Assembly: GCA_022866585.1 (NCBI GenBank)
Contig: JALHUP010000165.1
Location: 1-5,505 of the forward strand
Length of the DNA: 5,505 nt
Source of the DNA: Candidatus Zixiibacteriota bacterium
GTDB lineage: Bacteria > Zixibacteria > MSB-5A5 > SM1-73
Direction: 5' to 3'
Position 1 is the first letter of the stretch. Each line of letters starts with the position of its first letter. Under the pieces are notes generated by a model, which searched no databases, was not told where the DNA came from, and saw only the letters and a list, made by a program, of their open reading frames with translations. The position numbers and the translations under genes are program-made. Shown here in pieces: positions 1 to 5,505 of this stretch.

Positions 1-658
1 AATGTATCTGTCCTCTGTCACCCCCCATGATGCCCATCAGATTTTTCATGCCCAGGGTCAATTTAGGAAGTCCATGATGTTTGGCAATGGGGACGTTGAT
101 CAAAACGTCGGCCTCGATTGCGGGCTTATACATATACCATTTCTTCAATACCTCGCCTTGCGGGAATTTCATCATGGAAAAGCCGGTATCGACCACATAG
201 CTTACCTCGGCTCCTGCTTCTGATGCCGATTTCTTTATGCCCGAATTTTCATAACAGCGGGAAGGGGTATTGCAAGTGCGATCAAAAACCTTCACCTTCC
301 TGGCTCCACATTCCAAGCACATCTTTACCACTTCAGCCACAACCTCCGGGTTAGTATCAGCCGCCTGCTCGGGATTTCTATCCCAACCGATGTTGGGCTT
401 GACCACTACAATATCGCCTTTAGAAACAAATTTCTTCATTCCCCCCAAAAGCTCCATGGCCTTGCGGGTCATCAAAGCTGGTGTGCCATTGGAAACCACC
501 GCTAAGTCGGGAAGGCTCTCTCCTTCTCCGGATTGACCAAAGACTTCTGCCAAACCAAAATCTGACAAACCTAAAACAAAAGCTGTCCCCACTGAACCTT
601 TAATAAAATCCCTGCGGGTTAACATTGTGCCAGGAATCTTTTCTTCTTTCTTTTTCAT
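1..658 (-). CDS. Tat-exported DUF362 family protein (C-terminus beyond left edge)
   Basis: 219 codons are open from ATG at 658 to the left edge, so the 3' end is missing. Residues 14-21 read TRRDFIKG, a twin-arginine motif. A hydrophobic stretch follows to about residue 40, so the protein should be exported folded. The body matches the DUF362 family as I know it: VVVKPNIGWD (84-93), GARKVKVFD (118-126), then VLINVPIAKHHGLPKLTLGM (185-204) and KNLMGIMGG (205-213). DUF362 domains are often found in or next to ferredoxin-like proteins; the biochemical role is not established. Cysteines at 114, 117 (CLEC), 129 and 135 could bind a metal or cluster, but that is inference. A second ATG at codon 12 would give a more usual short Tat signal, but it has no ribosome binding site. 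The start at 658 has AAGGA seven bases upstream. The gene lies about 210 bp downstream of the DUF6599-like gene on the same strand, with a possible terminator between them. The family call is firm; the function is unknown. Confidence 0.88.
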   Translation of the reverse strand, partial: MKKKEEKIPGTMLTRRDFIKGSVGTAFVLGLSDFGLAEVFGQSGEGESLPDLAVVSNGTPALMTRKAMELLGGMKKFVSKGDIVVVKPNIGWDRNPEQAADTNPEVVAEVVKMCLECGARKVKVFDRTCNTPSRCYENSGIKKSASEAGAEVSYVVDTGFSMMKFPQGEVLKKWYMYKPAIEADVLINVPIAKHHGLPKLTLGMKNLMGIMGGDRGQIH

Positions 659-665
659 CTTTTAG

Positions 666-670
666 TCCTT
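666..670 (-). promoter_or_regulatory. Ribosome binding site of the DUF362 gene
   Basis: AAGGA on the minus strand, followed by CTAAAAG (7 nt) and the ATG at 658. It decides the start in favour of this ATG over the in-frame ATG at 625, which has no purine-rich sequence at the right distance. Confidence 0.7.
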
Positions 671-717
671 ATGATGGAGTGTCCGCCTTTAGGTCATCAA
701 CTATTTAACTTTTGTTC

Positions 718-741
718 GTGCGGGAATTGGATTTCCCGCAC
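718..741. repeat. Perfect inverted repeat, 9 bp arms
   Basis: Arms GTGCGGGAA (718-726) and TTCCCGCAC (733-741) flank the 6-base loop TTGGAT. This is the strongest hairpin of the left intergenic cluster. No T-run follows on either strand, so it is more likely a repeat element or an mRNA-stabilising stem than a terminator. Confidence 0.75.
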
Positions 742-747
742 CAACTT

Positions 748-772
748 AAAAACCGCGAAAGCAAGCTTTCGC
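748..772 (-). terminator. Possible intrinsic terminator after the DUF6599-like gene
   Basis: Read on the minus strand, a perfect stem GCGAAAGC / GCTTTCGC with a TT centre (772-755) is followed by GG and then TTTTT (752-748). The orientation fits termination of the DUF6599-like gene, whose stop codon is about 95 bp upstream. The same stem is one end of the REPIN-like unit, so it may be a repeat that only looks like a terminator. If it works, the DUF362 gene needs its own promoter; I could not identify a convincing one between 747 and 671. Confidence 0.45.
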
Positions 773-795
773 ACTCCAAAACCACTTTTTCAACA

Positions 796-811
796 GTCCC
801 TTTAGGTGGAC
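796..811. repeat. Decayed copy of the GTCCACCT/AGGTGGAC palindrome
   Basis: GTCCCTTTAGGTGGAC matches the intact 18-base palindrome at 1883-1900 except for loss of two bases (AC) in the left arm. The 12-base core CTTTAGGTGGAC is identical in both places. It lacks the GGAGT tag seen before the copies at 676 and 1878. Confidence 0.55.
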
Positions 812-843
812 TAAAACTTTTTCCGTTACGAAAAATCAATGGA

Positions 844-857
844 CAAGCTGAAGCTTG
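844..857. repeat. Short hairpin just after the DUF6599-like stop codon
   Basis: CAAGCT (844-849) and AGCTTG (852-857) are perfect 6 bp arms around GA, starting 10 bases past the stop codon of the minus-strand gene. On the minus strand a run of five Ts follows only after several other bases, so it is a weak terminator candidate at best. It may stabilise the transcript end or be another member of the intergenic repeat set. Confidence 0.45.
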
Positions 858-867
858 ACAATCCAGC

Positions 868-1797
868 TTATTCCAAAGAATTCTTTACCGAATCCAAAAG
901 CTGGAGAATGATCTTTTTGTCCTTGCCCTCAAAGACCAGCAGTAGATAATTTTTTTCTAAATCCATGCCCACCAATTTTCCCTCTTCTATTTCAATTATT
1001 TTGGTCTTTTCTGAGGCTTCATTTTTCAAATAAAATTTATTAAAGCTTTCATACGCATCCTTTGCCTTCTTATAATCGGGATATTTAATCAAGAGAAGCT
1101 TTAAAATCTGTTCATCAAACTTAAAATCGGCTAAAAGGCAATCGGTTTCATCGCTTAAATTGAGAATGTTTTTATCGGAAACAAAATAAAGATTATTCAA
1201 AATGATCTGTTTATGAAAAAAATGATCTGAATTGGGGATCTGATTATCTTTTGGGATTTTTGACAAAAGCTCAGGGGGTTTTCCTTTGGTCTTTATTTTT
1301 CGGTCTATCTCTAATCCGAATTTAAGAATTGTCTCTTTTAGATTATCCTGAGAGCCAAGAATTCTCACCAAAAATCTCCCCTTCCAAAATCTCAAAAGAC
1401 CATATCCGTAAACCCCTTTCTGACCAAGTTGGACCATCTCTCCTTCCTGATCAAAGGAGAAAAGACCATAGGCGTCGGGGGATGAATTCATTTGATAAAT
1501 TTCTACGGTGAGTGGATTTTTTCGCACAGAATCGGCAGAATCGGATAAGTATCTTTGCACCGCCAATTTTTGAAAATCATAAGCCGAATAAAGCTCCGCC
1601 CCTCCATCCATGTAGTCAAAAAGATTCTTGCGATCGTAAATTTCAGGTCCTATGGATCCTGCGGACTTACCGGACCGGACCCAGCCATCTTTTCCCCCAG
1701 GCAAAAGATTAGTCAGATTTTCTTGGGCACAATTCAAATTGAGAGCCAAAAGTATTGCCACCAAGGTGAAACCCAGAATTTTAATCTTCAACTTCAT
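868..1797 (-). CDS. Exported DUF6599-like protein
   Basis: A 309-residue protein of unknown function. The N-terminus MKLKIKILGF plus a hydrophobic run to about residue 21 is a signal peptide. Cys23 follows it, but the preceding residues (LNLN) do not make a canonical lipobox, so lipid anchoring is possible, not shown. The N-terminal half carries the pattern I associate with DUF6599: LLPGGKDGW (31-39), YDRKNLFDYMDGGAELY (54-70), a YDFQKLAVQRY segment, VEIYQMNSSPDAYGLFSF (98-115) and FWKGRFLVRI (127-136). The C-terminal half (about 180-309) is lysine-rich and divergent. No catalytic motif is visible. It lies just upstream of the DUF362 gene on the same strand; a link between the two is inferred from position only. 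The start is supported by the signal peptide and a promoter immediately upstream, though no ribosome binding site is present. The gene is markedly AT-rich: three sampled 60-base lines (1081-1260) hold about 16-17 G+C each. Confidence 0.8.
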   Translation of the reverse strand: MKLKIKILGFTLVAILLALNLNCAQENLTNLLPGGKDGWVRSGKSAGSIGPEIYDRKNLFDYMDGGAELYSAYDFQKLAVQRYLSDSADSVRKNPLTVEIYQMNSSPDAYGLFSFDQEGEMVQLGQKGVYGYGLLRFWKGRFLVRILGSQDNLKETILKFGLEIDRKIKTKGKPPELLSKIPKDNQIPNSDHFFHKQIILNNLYFVSDKNILNLSDETDCLLADFKFDEQILKLLLIKYPDYKKAKDAYESFNKFYLKNEASEKTKIIEIEEGKLVGMDLEKNYLLLVFEGKDKKIILQLLDSVKNSLE

Positions 1798-1803
1798 AAA
1801 ATG

Positions 1804-1832
1804 TGTATAACCGGCGTTAAGATACTTGTCAA
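1804..1832 (-). promoter_or_regulatory. Sigma70-type promoter of the DUF6599-like gene
   Basis: On the minus strand a consensus -35 box TTGACA (1832-1827) is separated by exactly 17 bases from TATACA (1809-1804), which matches the -10 consensus at its first four positions. Only six bases (CATTTT) lie between the -10 box and the ATG at 1797. Transcription would normally start 6-7 bases past the -10, that is at or next to the A of the ATG. This predicts a leaderless mRNA and explains why no ribosome binding site is seen. Confidence 0.65.
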
Positions 1833-1877
1833 GACCTTTTTAGTGAACCTTTTGAGAAATACGAGCAGGGAAAAACT

Positions 1878-1918
1878 GGAGTGTCCACCTTTAGGTGGAC
1901 CATCTAAAAGTTCACTCT
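1878..1918. repeat. Intact copy of the GGAGTG-tagged palindrome
   Basis: GGAGT at 1878-1882 is followed by the perfect palindrome GTCCACCTTTAGGTGGAC (1883-1900). The first 19 bases (1878-1896) match 676-694 with a single difference (A for G in the left arm). CACTCT at 1913-1918 is a one-mismatch inverse of the opening GGAGTG, so this too may be a small tag-bounded unit (41 bp). Confidence 0.6.
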
Positions 1919-1923
1919 CTTTT

Positions 1924-1983
1924 CTCCGCCAAAGGCGAGGCTTCTGTGATATGCCCGTACGGACATGGGTTAGACCAGTCTGG
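1924..1983. repeat. Cluster of short palindromes
   Basis: Three small inverted repeats follow one another. CTCCGCC-AAA-GGCGAGG (1924-1940) has CGCC/GGCG as its perfect core. ATGCCCGTACGGACAT (1951-1966) is a 16-base palindrome with one mismatched pair around CCGTACGG. CCAGTCTGG (1975-1983) is palindromic around a central T. Each is weak alone; their density suggests decayed repeat elements, not one structured RNA. Confidence 0.4.
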
Positions 1984-2005
1984 AAACATGAACTTAGCAA
2001 AAGTC

Positions 2006-2046
2006 GGGAAACCAGCGAGTTGGAGTCTCGTCGGCCCAGTTTTTTT
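2006..2046 (+). terminator. Plus-strand hairpin followed by seven Ts
   Basis: CGAG (2016-2019) pairs with CTCG (2027-2030) around a 7-base loop. A G-U pair, a mismatch, CC/GG (2012-2013 with 2033-2034) and, after a 3-base bulge, GGG/CCC (2006-2008 with 2035-2037) extend the stem. AG and then TTTTTTT (2040-2046) follow. It has the form of a plus-strand intrinsic terminator, but no plus-strand gene precedes it. It may instead be a decayed repeat: changing A2014 to G and T2031 to C would make CCGGCGAG/CTCGCCGG perfect. Confidence 0.35.
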
Positions 2047-2172
2047 CATATCTATTGATTAAAAATCTGTTAGCCCCATATAAATGTTTTTATAATGCTC
2101 TTGGTTCTGGATTATATTTGCAGTAAATTGACTATTGATCAATGGGACAGCCCCGTTTTGCCAGAAGTTTAT

Positions 2173-5100
2173 CTAGATTGCTTGGGCCCTTTCCCGCTCG
2201 ACCGCCTGTGCTTCCGAAATTTCAATATGGCTTTTTTCGCTCGAGAGATATGTATAAAGTGCAGGTATAATAAACAGTGTCAAACCCAGAGAAAACAGAA
2301 GCCCACCGATAATCACAATTCCCATCGATGCACGGCTTTTGGCGGCAGCACCGAGGGCCAGGGCGATCGGTAGGACACCGAAGACCGTCGCCAGACTGGT
2401 CATCAAGATCGGTCGGAATCGCTGGGAGGCAGCGTCGACCACGGCTTCCCTGATCGATAATCCTTTAGCTTTGCGTTGATTGGCGAATTCAACGATCAGG
2501 ATGCCGTTCTTGGTCACGATGCCCACCAGAGCGATAATACCTATCTGGCTGAAGATGTTTAATGTTTGACCAAACAGCCAGAGCGACAGAATTGCCCCGG
2601 CGAGCGCCAAAGGCACTGTGAACATGATGGTCAACGGATCACGAAAACTCTCAAACTGCGCCGACAGGATCAGATATACTAAAATCAACGCCAGCACAAA
2701 TGCGAAGACCAGAGTGTGCGAGCTTTCCGCATATTCCTTGGCAGTGCCGGCCAGGCTGGTCGAAAATGACTCATCCAGCGTGCCGGAGGCGATTTTGTTC
2801 ATCTCGTTGATCCCATCGCCGAGAGTGTATCCCTTCGCCGGAGACGCTGACACCGTCGCGGCTATGTAACGATTGAAGTGATAGAGCTGCGGCGGGTTGC
2901 TCCGATAGGACAGCTTCACGATGTTGTCTATTTGAATCAATTCTCCCCGGCTGTTCCGGACATAGATGGAGCTTAAATCCAGCGGCTCATCGCGATCCGT
3001 CCGGTCCGCTTGCGCAATCACTGGATACTGTTTGCCGTTCATGATGAAATCACCGTATTGTTGTCCGCTGAAATAAAGCTGCAGCGTCTGAGCAATATCC
3101 CTGACCGTAACGCCAAGTGCCCGGGCCCGATCCCGGTCAATTTCGATAGTTAATTCTGGCTTATTGAATTTCATATCCAAATCCGCCACCTGAAACACCG
3201 GATCGGTCTGAACCTTATCCATAAAGCGAGGTAACGCCTCCTTTAACTTATCCAGCGTCGGCGCCTGGATGACATACTGCACAGGCAGCCCTCTCCCGCG
3301 ACCACCTCCGATAGTCTGTTCCTGAGTCACGTAAGTTCTCGCAAAGGTATAGTTCTTGAATTCACTGGTAAGCGCATCGGCAATTTCCTGCTGGCTTCGC
3401 TTTCGGGCACCAGGGGGCACCAGGCTGACTCTGACAAAGCCGCTGTTCACACCACCACCGCCCATTCCACCACCGGCCACTGAAACGATCACATCCTTCT
3501 CCGGCAGCGTGTCGACAATCGCCAATACTTTTCCCATGTAATCATACATCGCCTCATACGATGTCCCCTCGGGAGCGGTGGAACTGACCATCAGCCGGCT
3601 CTTGTCCTCCATGGGCGCCAGCTCCGAGCGGAGCAGTGATCCCAGCCCAAAAATTATCGCCACCGAAGCAGCCATGATCACCGGCGCTAACCATCTCCTG
3701 TTGATGAACCGGCGCAAAGCTCGGTGATAACCCGAGATCAGCCGATTGAACCATTTCTCGCTTAACTCGAACAGCCTGTTCTCATGTTCGGTCTTATGCA
3801 AAATCCGCGCGCTCATCATCGGAGTCAAGGTAAGGGACACGAATGCGGAAATCAATACCGCGCCGGCCACGACCACCCCGAATTCCCTGAATAATCGTCC
3901 GGTAAGACCCTGCAAAAACATGATGGGAAGAAACACCGAAGCCAGCGTAATGGTGGTTGAGATGATCGCAAAATAAATCTCTTTCGACCCTTGGAACCCG
4001 GCCTCAAGCGGATTCATGCCCTTCTCAATTCTTTTGTAGATGTTTTCCAGCACCACGATGGCATCGTCCACCACGATACCCGTGGATAACACAATTGCGA
4101 GCAAAGTAAGGATGTTGATGGAGAAGCCGGCGATGTACATGATGAAGAAGGCGCCGACAAGCGATATGGGAATGGCCAGCATGGGGATGATGGTGGTCCG
4201 CCAGTGGCGCAAGAAAATGAAAATCACCAGCAATACCAGAAGGAATGCGATCAGGAGGGTTTCAACCACTTCGGATATGGCTTTTCGGATGCTGGCCGTG
4301 GTGTCCATGGCGATGGTTACTTTGATATCTTCCGGCAGATCTTTCTTTATTTGCTCCAGACGACTATAGAATGCGTCGGCGATGGCAATTTGGTTTGATC
4401 CGGATTGGGGAACGAGGACGACTGATACCATCGGAATACTGCCGTTGCCGAGCATGATGGAGCGCTCATTTTCCGCGGTCAGAACGGCTCTGCCAACGTC
4501 TCTAAGTCTGACCACCGATCCGTCTGCTTCTTTGATGATGAGTTCGTTGAATTCTTCGGGTGTCGACAACCGGCCAAATGTTCGTATGGGCAGTTCCGTG
4601 TTATAGCCCTCGATGCGACCAGAAGGCAGCTCGACATTTTCCCGGTCCAAGGCATTCTTTACGTCCAGTGGTGTCAAACCTTGTGAAGCCAGACGTGCCG
4701 GATCGATCAAGAGTTTGATGGCGTATCTTTTTTCGCCCCAGATGCCGACCTCACTGACCCCGGGTATGGTCTGCAAGCGTTCCTTGAAGACGTCGTTGGC
4801 CAGAGCCGAAAGCTCCAGCAGGCTGCGCTTGTCGCTCTGAACGGTTATAGCGACGATCGGGCTTGCATCCGCATCGGCTTTGGAAACAGTGGGAGGATCG
4901 GCGTCCGGAGGGAGATCGTGTATAGCTCGCGAGACCCGATCGCGCACGTCGTTCGCCGCCGCCTCCATGTCGACGCCCAGCTCAAACTCGACGGTGATCC
5001 TGCTTCTGCCGTCACTACTGGAAGAAGTGAGCGAGCGAATGCCCGCAATGCCATTGATCGACTCTTCGAGCGGCTCAGTGATCTGCGACTCAATGATGTC

Positions 5101-5268
5101 GGCGTTGGCGCCGGTATACGAGGTACTAACCGTGATGATGGGGGGATCGACATTGGGATACTCGCGCACTCCCAGATAAGAGTAACCGATTACCCCAAAC
5201 AGGACTACCAAAAGAGATAATACTATTGAAAGAACGGGGCGATTAATACATACGGACGGCAGGTTCAT
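2173..5268 (-). CDS. RND efflux pump permease, HAE1 (AcrB-like) family
   Basis: A complete 1031-residue inner-membrane drug/proton antiporter, close to AcrB in length (about 1049). The start MNLPSVCINRPVLSIVL is typical for the family. About twelve membrane segments fall in the expected places: TM1 near 11-29, TM2-6 within 336-486, TM7 near 527-545, TM8-12 within 852-1005. Two large periplasmic porter/docking regions lie between (about 30-335 and 546-850). The proton-relay residues are present: Asp401 and Asp402 in GIVVDDAIVVLENI (TM4), Lys920 in GIVTKNGILIVEFAN (TM10) and Arg952 in RPILMTSLA, matching AcrB D407, D408, K940 and R971. The loop aligning with AcrB's Phe615/Phe617 switch loop is glycine-rich instead (AGGGMGGGG, 598-606). 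The start lies six bases after the adaptor's stop, without a ribosome binding site, so translation is probably coupled. The substrate cannot be read from sequence. An outer-membrane channel must come from elsewhere. Confidence 0.96.
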   Translation of the reverse strand: MNLPSVCINRPVLSIVLSLLVVLFGVIGYSYLGVREYPNVDPPIITVSTSYTGANADIIESQITEPLEESINGIAGIRSLTSSSSDGRSRITVEFELGVDMEAAANDVRDRVSRAIHDLPPDADPPTVSKADADASPIVAITVQSDKRSLLELSALANDVFKERLQTIPGVSEVGIWGEKRYAIKLLIDPARLASQGLTPLDVKNALDRENVELPSGRIEGYNTELPIRTFGRLSTPEEFNELIIKEADGSVVRLRDVGRAVLTAENERSIMLGNGSIPMVSVVLVPQSGSNQIAIADAFYSRLEQIKKDLPEDIKVTIAMDTTASIRKAISEVVETLLIAFLLVLLVIFIFLRHWRTTIIPMLAIPISLVGAFFIMYIAGFSINILTLLAIVLSTGIVVDDAIVVLENIYKRIEKGMNPLEAGFQGSKEIYFAIISTTITLASVFLPIMFLQGLTGRLFREFGVVVAGAVLISAFVSLTLTPMMSARILHKTEHENRLFELSEKWFNRLISGYHRALRRFINRRWLAPVIMAASVAIIFGLGSLLRSELAPMEDKSRLMVSSTAPEGTSYEAMYDYMGKVLAIVDTLPEKDVIVSVAGGGMGGGGVNSGFVRVSLVPPGARKRSQQEIADALTSEFKNYTFARTYVTQEQTIGGGRGRGLPVQYVIQAPTLDKLKEALPRFMDKVQTDPVFQVADLDMKFNKPELTIEIDRDRARALGVTVRDIAQTLQLYFSGQQYGDFIMNGKQYPVIAQADRTDRDEPLDLSSIYVRNSRGELIQIDNIVKLSYRSNPPQLYHFNRYIAATVSASPAKGYTLGDGINEMNKIASGTLDESFSTSLAGTAKEYAESSHTLVFAFVLALILVYLILSAQFESFRDPLTIMFTVPLALAGAILSLWLFGQTLNIFSQIGIIALVGIVTKNGILIVEFANQRKAKGLSIREAVVDAASQRFRPILMTSLATVFGVLPIALALGAAAKSRASMGIVIIGGLLFSLGLTLFIIPALYTYLSSEKSHIEISEAQAVERERAQAI

Positions 5269-5274
5269 GGAAGG

Positions 5275-5505
5275 CTACTTTTGAGCGCTTTTGAGGTCTT
5301 TTATCTCGACCGCTTTGCCATCGGCGAGCTGAAGCAAGCCGGTAACGACAAGAGTATCCTGCGGATTTAATCCTTCCATTATCTGGATACTGTTTTCGGT
5401 TCGGATGCCAGTTTTGACCTTAACCGAGCGAACTTTACCATTAACGCAGATAAAAACTTTTTCTCCATTCATTTCCGGGATGACCGATCCTGAAGGAATC
5501 ACTAT
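5275..5505 (-). CDS. RND periplasmic adaptor (membrane fusion protein), C-terminal part
   Basis: The last 77 codons of a gene entering from the right edge (upstream on the minus strand). The frame is open to the edge, so the GTG at 5502 is an internal valine, not a start. The reading IVIPSGSVIPEMNGEKVFI, then KVKTGIRTENSIQIMEGLNP and DTLVVTGLLQLADGKAVEI, is the usual ending of HlyD/AcrA-type adaptors: the last strands of the beta-barrel and the membrane-proximal domain. It should link the adjacent inner-membrane pump to an outer-membrane channel. Gene order adaptor then pump, with a six-base gap, is standard for these operons. The signal peptide, hairpin and lipoyl domains lie outside the window. 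Confidence 0.9.
   Translation of the reverse strand: MVIPSGSVIPEMNGEKVFICVNGKVRSVKVKTGIRTENSIQIMEGLNPQDTLVVTGLLQLADGKAVEIKDLKSAQK

Larger units (their letters stand above)
676..777. repeat. REPIN-like intergenic unit with GGAGTG/CACTCC ends
   Basis: The 102 bp unit begins with GGAGTG (676-681) and ends with its exact reverse complement CACTCC (772-777). Next to the left end is GTCCGCCTTTAGGT, the left half of a palindrome whose right arm has decayed. Next to the right end, read on the minus strand, is the perfect hairpin GCGAAAGC-TT-GCTTTCGC. Another perfect hairpin sits between them. A short GGAG-like tag beside a hairpin, present twice in inverted orientation, is the layout of REP pairs (REPINs), which in known cases are mobilised by RAYT transposases. 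No RAYT gene is in this window. Copy number elsewhere in the genome cannot be judged. Confidence 0.5.
1798..2172. other. Gene-poor intergenic stretch
   Basis: This 375 bp stretch lies between the start of the DUF6599-like gene and the stop of the RND pump. I see no credible coding region. From left to right it holds the promoter just above, a cluster of palindromic repeats (about 1878-2037), a plus-strand hairpin ending in seven Ts, and an AT-rich tail (2041-2130). A small perfect palindrome, ATTGATCAAT, is at 2134-2143. No GC-rich stem with a T-run follows the pump stop codon on the minus strand, so its terminator is not identified. Confidence 0.6.

Noticed and set aside
2..536. Several overlapping plus-strand frames at the left edge
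   Set aside because: They are antisense to the DUF362 gene, which has a Tat motif, conserved family motifs and a ribosome binding site on the minus strand.
1794..2000. A 68-codon minus-strand open frame ending at the DUF6599-like start
   Set aside because: It runs through the palindromic repeats and the promoter region, has no recognisable domain or ribosome binding site, and reads like translated intergenic sequence.
676..2037. CRISPR array
   Set aside because: The repeated palindromes differ in sequence, are irregularly spaced and have no equal-length spacers between them.
1555..2058. A 167-codon plus-strand open frame
   Set aside because: It overlaps the 5' part of the well-supported DUF6599-like gene antisense and continues through repeats; its composition shows no protein-like pattern.
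2134..2143. ATTGATCAAT palindrome as an operator
   Set aside because: It is a perfect 10-base palindrome, but it is AT-rich, lies downstream of the pump stop codon rather than near a promoter, and could occur by chance.
2080..2145. Minus-strand promoter using TATAAT in the AT-rich tail
   Set aside because: The nearest -35-like hexamer (TTGATC) is 20 bases away, which is too far, and no gene begins downstream.
4040..4369. A methionine-rich 109-codon plus-strand frame
   Set aside because: It is antisense to the membrane segments of the RND pump; the methionines come from reversed CAT triplets in the pump sequence.

Overview
The window reads almost entirely on the minus strand. It looks like a piece of chromosome from an uncultured Gram-negative bacterium. 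A Tat-exported protein, a secreted or lipid-anchored protein and a tripartite RND efflux pump all imply an inner membrane and a periplasm. The intergenic DNA is full of short palindromes, as in several poorly cultured bacterial lineages. I cannot assign a phylum from sequence alone.

Left part (1-1797): a DUF362-family protein with a twin-arginine signal, cut by the left edge, lies downstream of a gene for an exported protein that I recognise as DUF6599-like. The roughly 210 bp between them hold several perfect inverted repeats. One of these resembles an intrinsic terminator. The outer pair forms a 102 bp unit with inverted GGAGTG/CACTCC ends, like a REPIN. The DUF6599-like gene has a strong sigma70-type promoter placed so that transcription should begin at or next to its ATG.

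Middle (1798-2172): no convincing gene. It holds that promoter, a second cluster of palindromic repeats (one sharing a 19-base motif with the left cluster), a plus-strand hairpin followed by seven Ts, and an AT-rich tail.

Right part (2173-5505): the last two genes of an RND efflux operon in the usual order. The end of a periplasmic adaptor (membrane fusion protein) is followed six bases later by a complete 1031-residue HAE1-type inner-membrane pump with its proton-relay residues intact. Adaptor and pump should work together, with an outer-membrane channel not seen here, to export hydrophobic compounds. The pump operon is visibly more GC-rich than the DUF6599-like gene, so the two halves may differ in origin.

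I found no clear new multi-gene system. The best leads are the probable leaderless start, the REP/REPIN-like repeats, and the cysteine-bearing Tat DUF362 protein beside a DUF6599-like protein.
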